Positions 59,190-64,000 of a stretch of 64,000 nt of DNA are shown piece after piece. Position numbers and translations under genes: made by a program. Under the pieces are notes generated by a model, which had not been told where the DNA came from, searched no databases, and worked only from the letters and a program-made list of their open reading frames with translations. This DNA comes from Millisia brevis NBRC 105863 (GTDB lineage: Bacteria; Actinomycetota; Actinomycetes; Mycobacteriales; Mycobacteriaceae), in contig NZ_BCRN01000016.1 in the NCBI RefSeq assembly GCF_001552615.1, positions 62,001 through 126,000 on the forward strand, read 5' to 3'. Numbering within the stretch: the stretch's first letter is position 1; each line of letters starts with the position of its first letter.

Positions 59190-61649
59190 ATGTCGGACAC
59201 AAGTGGTGCCGCGTCGGGGGTCGACGGCTCGCTTCCGAGCGAGTCCGAGCCACCCGACGCTGCGCCGACCGGGAAGCCGAACGGGAACGGGCAGCACCCG
59301 AACGGCGCGCGCGCGACGCCCACACTCGCCGAGTGTGTCGCCCTGACCTCCGGCCTCGACCCCTGGCACCTGCAGCCGGTCGAGCGACTCGGCATCCCGT
59401 CGATCCTGATCACCGGCAGCACCCACGGCATTCGCAAGCCCGAACCCGGCTCCGACGACGACCCCCTGCTGCGCCGCACGTGGCCCGCCACCTGCTTTCC
59501 CGGCGCCGGCACGCTCGCCTCCAGTTGGGATGAACCACTGCTCAACCGGGTCGGCGCCGCGCTCGGCGCCGAAGCCCGCGAGGCCGAGGTATCGGTCCTG
59601 CTGGGTCCGTCGGTCGATATCAAGCGCTCGCCGCTGGCCGGTGGCGGATTCGACACCTACTCGGAGGATCCGCTATTGGCCGGCCGCCTGGCGGCCGCGC
59701 TGATCAAAGGAATTCAATCCTGTGGCGTGGGTGCCGTCCTGCAACATCTCGGGGCGATAAATCAGCAGACCGATCGCATGCGGATATCCGCGGAAATCGA
59801 CCCGCGCACGCTGCGGGAAATCTATCTGCGGGCGTTCGAGTACGTGGTGGCCGAGGCCGACCCGTGGCTGGTGATGTGCGCGTCCAACAGCCTCAACGGG
59901 GTGCCCGCCGCCGAGAACCACTGGCTGTTGACCGACCTGCTGCGCCACGAATGGGCCTTCGACGGTGTCCTGGTGTCCGACTGGGGGGCCGTACGCGACC
60001 GGGCGGCGTCGATCGCCGCCGGGGTCGACCTGCAGATGCCGCCCGCCCGCACCGAGGGCCCGACGTCCGACTCCGCCGTCCGCGCCGCGATGGCCGACGG
60101 CCGCCTCGCCGAACACGATGTGCGCCGGGCGGCCCGTCGGGTCGCCGACCTGGTCGACCGGGTGATCGATGCGCGCGCCGCCCGCGAACATCCGGTACCG
60201 GAGGTCGACTACGTCGCCCACCACGATCTGTGCGCCAAGGCCGCCGCCGCGGGTGCGGTGCTGCTGCGCAACGAACCGCTCTACGGTCGGCCGCTGCTGC
60301 CGTTGCGCCCGGACGACGACTTCGTCGTCCTCGGCGAACTCGCCCGTGAGCCGCGCTATCAGGGCACCGGCTCGACCCGGGTGGAACCGGCCGACCTCGA
60401 CGATCCGCTGTCCGGGCTGCGCCGCCTCTGCGACCACCCGATCCCCTTCGAATCCGGCTATACCCTCGACGGCGATCCGGACCGGGACGCCGAACTGCTC
60501 GGCCGTGCGATCGATCTGGTTCGCGGGGCCCGCCTGGTGGTCTGCTTCGTCGGGCTGCCGGAACGGTGTGAGCCGGAAGGTTCCGACCGCACCGGTCTGG
60601 CGCTGCCGGACAACCAGGTCGCGATGATCCTCGAGGTGGTGCGCCGCTGCGAGGAGGTGGTGGTCGTGATGACCAACGGCGGCGTCGTGACCACCGAATG
60701 GGCCAACGAGGTGCCCGCGATCCTGGAGATGTGGCTCGCGGGACAGGCGGTCGGCACGGCGACCGCGGACGTGCTGATGGGCCGCCGCTCCCCCGGTGGC
60801 CGGTTGACCGAGACGATCCCGCTGCGCCTGGGTGACACCCCCGCGCACGGCAACTTTCCCGGCGAGTTCGGGCAGGTTCGCTACGGCGAGGGCCTGCTGG
60901 TGGGCTACCGGTGGTACGACACCCGCCGCGCCGCGGTGGCCTTCCCCTTCGGACACGGCCTGTCGTACACGGTGTTCTCCTACGAGGACGTGTGGGTCAA
61001 CCCCCGCGGCACCACTGCGGAGGTGATGGTGCGGGTGACCAATATCGGCCGCCGCGACGGCTCCGAGGTCATCCAGGTCTACGTGCGCGATCCGGAGAGC
61101 TCGGTCAGCCGGCCCGCCCAGGAATTGCGCGCCTTCGCCAAGGTGCACCTCGAGCCGGGGGAATCGACATTGGTCCGACTGGACCTCGACGAGCGCGCCT
61201 TCGCCAGCTGGGATCCGGTCGTCGACCGCTGGGTGGTCGAGGGAGGCGCCTTCGACATCGCGGTCGGCTCGTCGTCGCGGATGATCCACCACGTGCTGCG
61301 CATCGAGGTGACCGGCGACGTGCTCAACCGCCCGTTGACCGGCGCGTCGACCGTCGACGAATGGCTCGCCGACCCGCTCGGCGCGCGCATCATGACCGAG
61401 ACGATCCGCGACGGCCGCGGCGCGGTCACCCTCGACCCGGCGCTGTCGACCGTGGTGCGCGGCATCCCCCTGGCGCGGCTGCCCGATCTGCTCGGCGGCT
61501 TCCTCGACCACGAGACGGTCACCGATATGCAGCAACGGGTCGCGGCCGCATCGGCCCGCGCGCTGGAGGCCGGCGATCGCCACGAGTCCCTCGAGTCAGG
61601 TGCCCCGGAGGCGGCGGCCGAGCAACCGACGGCACAATCGCCGGTCTAG
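59190..61649 (+). CDS. Glycoside hydrolase family 3 protein, atypical active site
   Basis: 819 residues, beta-glucosidase-like architecture: (beta/alpha)8 domain (about 45-330), alpha/beta sandwich (340-600) and C-terminal fibronectin-III-like domain (VRVTNIGRRDGSEVIQVYVR). The nucleophile Asp is present in FDGVLVSDWGAVRDRAAS (D264). Two substrate-site motifs differ from standard GH3: LQHLGAINQQTDR replaces the KHF/KHY lysine with Gln, and TGSTHGIRK stands where the usual DGPHG aspartate is. The protein has no signal peptide, so it is cytosolic. It may act on an intracellular glycoside or be altered in specificity. No sugar transporter adjoins it. Confidence 0.86.
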   Translation: MSDTSGAASGVDGSLPSESEPPDAAPTGKPNGNGQHPNGARATPTLAECVALTSGLDPWHLQPVERLGIPSILITGSTHGIRKPEPGSDDDPLLRRTWPATCFPGAGTLASSWDEPLLNRVGAALGAEAREAEVSVLLGPSVDIKRSPLAGGGFDTYSEDPLLAGRLAAALIKGIQSCGVGAVLQHLGAINQQTDRMRISAEIDPRTLREIYLRAFEYVVAEADPWLVMCASNSLNGVPAAENHWLLTDLLRHEWAFDGVLVSDWGAVRDRAASIAAGVDLQMPPARTEGPTSDSAVRAAMADGRLAEHDVRRAARRVADLVDRVIDARAAREHPVPEVDYVAHHDLCAKAAAAGAVLLRNEPLYGRPLLPLRPDDDFVVLGELAREPRYQGTGSTRVEPADLDDPLSGLRRLCDHPIPFESGYTLDGDPDRDAELLGRAIDLVRGARLVVCFVGLPERCEPEGSDRTGLALPDNQVAMILEVVRRCEEVVVVMTNGGVVTTEWANEVPAILEMWLAGQAVGTATADVLMGRRSPGGRLTETIPLRLGDTPAHGNFPGEFGQVRYGEGLLVGYRWYDTRRAAVAFPFGHGLSYTVFSYEDVWVNPRGTTAEVMVRVTNIGRRDGSEVIQVYVRDPESSVSRPAQELRAFAKVHLEPGESTLVRLDLDERAFASWDPVVDRWVVEGGAFDIAVGSSSRMIHHVLRIEVTGDVLNRPLTGASTVDEWLADPLGARIMTETIRDGRGAVTLDPALSTVVRGIPLARLPDLLGGFLDHETVTDMQQRVAAASARALEAGDRHESLESGAPEAAAEQPTAQSPV

Positions 61650-61680
61650 TGGGGGACGGCGATATGGCACCCTACGGGTC

Positions 61681-62829
61681 ATGTCGCGCTCGACCGCCAC
61701 GTCGCATGTCACCGAGGCCGAGGCCCCGTTGTGGCGCGCCGCGGCCGCGTTTCGACTGCTGACGATCATCTACGCGGTCAGCTACCACTCCACCGTCGCG
61801 GGCAACCAGGCGTCGCCCCGGCTGAGTTGGGTGGTCTTCGGACTGATCATCGCCTGGACGGGGCTGTCGGCGATCGCGCTGGCCACCGGGTGGGGGCGAC
61901 CGCGAATGTGGGCGGCCTTCGACCAGGTCGTGGTAATCGGCGCGGTAATGGCGACCGTGCTGGTCGCGACCACGGAGTGGCGCGGCAACAACCAGGTCCT
62001 GCCGACCACGCTGTGGGTGACCAATGCCGTGGTCTCCGGCGCGATCGCCTGGGGGCCGTGGTTCGGCGCGCTGATCGGCGGGGCGCTGGCGGTGCTGGTG
62101 TCGATGGTGCGCGGCGACGTCGCGATCGAATTCTGGAGCAACGCGACCGTGCCGGTGCTGGTGTCGGTGGGCCTGGCGGTCGGGGTGGCGGCCCGCTCCT
62201 CGCGGCATGCCGCCGAACAGTTGCGGGCGGCGACCGAGCTGGAGGCCGCGACCCGCGAGCGCGATCGGCTGGCCCGCCAGGTCCACGACGGCGTGCTGCA
62301 GGTGCTGGCGATGGTGCACCGCCGCGGCCGCGAGATCGGCGGGGAGGCAGCCGAACTGGCCCGGATCGCCGGGGAGCAGGAGGCGGCGCTGCGACGACTG
62401 ATCTCCGGGCTCGACCGGGTGCCCACCCCCGCGGAGAAGGCCGACCTGGCCGCCCGGCTGCGGGCGATCGCCGCCCCGGATGTGACGGTCTCGGCGCCGG
62501 CCCAGGCGGTGCTGGTCGACGCGGCCACCGCCGGTGAGGTGCTCGCCGCCGTCGAGGCCGCGGTGACCAATACCCGACTGCACGCCGGCCGCGACGCCCG
62601 CAGCTTCATCCTGGTCGAGGATCTCGACGGCGAGATCGTCATCAGCGTGCGCGACGACGGCGTCGGGATGCCCGACGATCGGCCGGCCGACGCGCAGCGC
62701 GAGGGCAGAATGGGCATCGCCAAGTCGATCGTCGGCCGCATCCACCAGCTCGGCGGCACCGCGCAGCTGCGGTCGGCACCCGACGACGGCACCGAATGGG
62801 AACTGCGGGTTCCCCTGCGCGAGAGGTGA
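61681..62829 (+). CDS. Sensor histidine kinase (NarL/HisKA_3 class)
   Basis: 382 residues. About five membrane segments in the first 185 residues (AAFRLLTIIYAVSY, LSWVVFGLIIAWTGLSAIAL, QVVVIGAVMATVLVAT, WVTNAVVSGAIAWGPWFGAL, TVPVLVSVGLAVGVAARS). The phosphorylation helix is RLARQVHDGVLQVLAMVHRR, and the ATPase domain has VEAAVTNTRLHAG and VRDDGVGMPDDRP, with G2 degenerate (EGRMGIAKSIVGRI). It resembles the MacS-type sensors of Mycobacteriales. The stop overlaps the regulator start by 4 bp (GTGA). The signal is unknown. Confidence 0.9.
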   Translation: MSRSTATSHVTEAEAPLWRAAAAFRLLTIIYAVSYHSTVAGNQASPRLSWVVFGLIIAWTGLSAIALATGWGRPRMWAAFDQVVVIGAVMATVLVATTEWRGNNQVLPTTLWVTNAVVSGAIAWGPWFGALIGGALAVLVSMVRGDVAIEFWSNATVPVLVSVGLAVGVAARSSRHAAEQLRAATELEAATRERDRLARQVHDGVLQVLAMVHRRGREIGGEAAELARIAGEQEAALRRLISGLDRVPTPAEKADLAARLRAIAAPDVTVSAPAQAVLVDAATAGEVLAAVEAAVTNTRLHAGRDARSFILVEDLDGEIVISVRDDGVGMPDDRPADAQREGRMGIAKSIVGRIHQLGGTAQLRSAPDDGTEWELRVPLRER

Positions 62830-63500
62830 GCGACGTGTCCGACGACCCGACCGGGCCCGCGGCGACCGTGATGGTGGTCGACGACCACCCCATGTGGCGC
62901 GAGGGCGTGGCCCGCGACCTCGGCGATCGCGGCTACCGCGTCGTGGCGACCGCCGACGGCGTGGGCGCGGCGACCCGCCGCGCCACGGCGACCACCCCCG
63001 ATGTGGTGCTGATGGACATGGAACTGTCCGACGGGACCGGTGCGACGGCGACCGCGGCGGTGCTCGCGGCCTCCCCGCGCAGCCGGGTGCTGGTGCTCTC
63101 GGCGTCGGCGGAGCGCGACGACGTGCTCGACGCGGTCAAGGCCGGGGCGTCCGGCTACCTGGTCAAGAGCGCCTCGATCGAGGAATTGGTCGATGCGCTG
63201 GAGGCGACGCTGCGCGGCGAGGCGGTCTTCACGCCGGGCCTCGCCGGGCTGGTCCTCGGCGAGTACCGCCGGATGGCCGCGGCCCCGCCCGCCCAGCAGA
63301 AGCCGGGTGCAACCTTGACCGAACGCGAGACCGAGGTCCTGCGGCTGGTGGCAAAGGGGTTGAGCGCCAAGCAGATCGCCACCCGCCTGACCGTCAGCCA
63401 TCGGACCGTCGAGAACCACGTCCAGGCGACGCTGCGCAAGCTGCACCTGGCCAACCGCGTCGAGCTGACCCGCTACGCGATCGAGCAGGGGCTCGACTGA
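62826..63500 (+). CDS. LuxR/NarL-family response regulator
   Basis: 224 residues. Receiver: VMVVDDHPMWREGVARDL (acidic pair), phosphoacceptor in DVVLMDMELSDGTG, VLVLSASAERDDV with Ser as the switch residue, Lys in GYLVKSASIEELV. LuxR-type HTH: TLTERETEVLRLVAKGLSAK, then QIATRLTVSHRTVENHVQAT and LRKLHLANRVELTRYA. Cognate of the kinase upstream, coupled by a 4-bp overlap at GTG 62826; the open frame from 62796 is within the kinase gene. No obvious target gene adjoins. Confidence 0.94.
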   Translation: MSDVSDDPTGPAATVMVVDDHPMWREGVARDLGDRGYRVVATADGVGAATRRATATTPDVVLMDMELSDGTGATATAAVLAASPRSRVLVLSASAERDDVLDAVKAGASGYLVKSASIEELVDALEATLRGEAVFTPGLAGLVLGEYRRMAAAPPAQQKPGATLTERETEVLRLVAKGLSAKQIATRLTVSHRTVENHVQATLRKLHLANRVELTRYAIEQGLD

Positions 63501-63533
63501 TCGTCGGCCGGCCCGTCGACAGCCACGGTGCTT

Positions 63534-64000
63534 CTACAGCTGCGCAACCTGCCGCAGGGCGTCGCCGGTCAGCCGGAAGGTGGTCCAGCCGTCGACGGTA
63601 TCGGCGCCGAGGGCACGGTAGAAATTGATCGCCGGTTCGTTCCAGTCCAGGGCGACCCACTGCAGCCGCACCCAACCGCGCGCGACGCCGATCGCCGCCA
63701 GCGCGGACAGCAGCGCGCGGCCGTAGCCGCTGCCGCGGAACGCCGGCTGCACGTAGAGGTCCTCGAGGTAGCCGCTGCGGCCCTCCCAGGTGGAGTAGAT
63801 CGGGAACCACACCGCGGTGCCCACCACCACCGAGTCCCGTTCGACGACGATCGCGTTCGCGTAGTGGTCGTCGCCGAAGAGGTCCTCGCGCAGCTGCTCG
63901 ACCGTGACCTTCACCGCGTCGGGTTCGCGCTCGTAGACGGCCAGCTCGTGGATCAGTCCCCGGATGGCGGGCACGTCGTCGACGGTGGCATCCCGGATGA
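63534..64000 (-). CDS. GNAT N-acetyltransferase (5' end outside window)
   Basis: Partial: the frame is open to the window edge and reads IRDATVDDVPAIRGLIHELA, the usual GNAT beginning, so the start codon lies just outside. The GTG at 63974 would cut into the first strand. The acetyl-CoA loop is VQPAFRGSGYGRALLSAL (Q/RxxGxG/A). FPIYSTWEGRSGYLEDLYVQ and LQWVALDWNEPAINFYRALG make it closest to spermidine/thialysine acetyltransferases (SSAT-like). It probably acetylates a small amine. It is convergent with the response regulator gene. Confidence 0.87.
   Translation of the reverse strand, partial: IRDATVDDVPAIRGLIHELAVYEREPDAVKVTVEQLREDLFGDDHYANAIVVERDSVVVGTAVWFPIYSTWEGRSGYLEDLYVQPAFRGSGYGRALLSALAAIGVARGWVRLQWVALDWNEPAINFYRALGADTVDGWTTFRLTGDALRQVAQL

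Noticed and set aside
1-64000. CRISPR arrays, tRNA or rRNA genes, IS elements
   Set aside because: Reading both strands by eye I found no regular spaced repeats, cloverleaf candidates, transposase motifs or rRNA-like sequence; a dedicated tRNA scan was not possible here.

Overview
The window reads as a chromosomal segment of a high-G+C actinobacterium of the order Mycobacteriales (Mycobacterium, Nocardia, Rhodococcus, Gordonia relatives). Evidence for this is the mycothiol genes mshA and mshB, an F420-type luciferase-like oxidoreductase, SenX3-RegX3, HbhA, RamB, the tiny ribosomal protein bS22, DUF222-HNH and DUF2505/DUF2516/DUF2993 proteins. Gene order closely follows, in reverse, what I remember of the Mycobacterium tuberculosis Rv0457c to Rv0509 interval, so most of the window looks like conserved core chromosome. 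Genus was not determined. I saw no tRNA, rRNA, CRISPR, insertion sequence or prophage.

Layout. 1-4.9 kb: rex (5' part), a thioredoxin-fold protein, a SerB1-like phosphatase, an acyltransferase and SDR pair, bS22 and an excisionase-type HTH protein. 4.9-10.2 kb: proC, then a tightly overlapping operon running ppx, a repeat-rich membrane protein, a TIM-barrel isomerase and a thioesterase. 10.2-14 kb: a Cys-rich unknown, regX3, senX3, gpmA. 14-24 kb: a DinB-like protein with its YafY regulator, an acyl-CoA ligase, YbjN, mshA, a Cache protein, GntR, an F420 enzyme with a micro-ORF, and a ROK regulator. 24-37 kb: ldh, murB, DUF2505 twins, a methyltransferase, LysR, DUF2993, deoC, purU, a hydrolase, DUF2516, hbhA, an XRE regulator, DUF445, TetR. 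37-46 kb is the most accessory part: an M28 peptidase, a PHP protein, an oxidoreductase with MarR and an unknown protein, a DUF222-HNH protein, a hydrolase and AraC. 46-64 kb: fadB2, aceA, an S9 peptidase, ramB, an AhpD-like protein, ppk2, mshB, lpd, a second S9 peptidase, an atypical GH3 protein, a NarL-type two-component system and a GNAT protein.

Themes. Acetate and fatty-acid carbon use (fadB2, aceA, ramB, lpd, acyl-CoA ligase, thioesterase). Phosphate and polyphosphate (senX3-regX3, ppx, ppk2). Redox control (rex, mycothiol, ldh). Several regulators have a palindrome overlapping their own promoter, and many genes show a TAnnnT-like -10 box about 7 nt before the start codon, which suggests leaderless transcripts.

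No wholly new multi-gene system stands out. The best leads are a Rex autoregulatory site, a CRP-type site before ldh, a RamB-box-like repeat before aceA, a translationally coupled 30-codon ORF before the F420 enzyme, duplicated gene tails that include stop codons (gpmA, ramB), a 15-bp minisatellite inside purU, and GH3, SDR and ROK proteins lacking canonical active-site residues.
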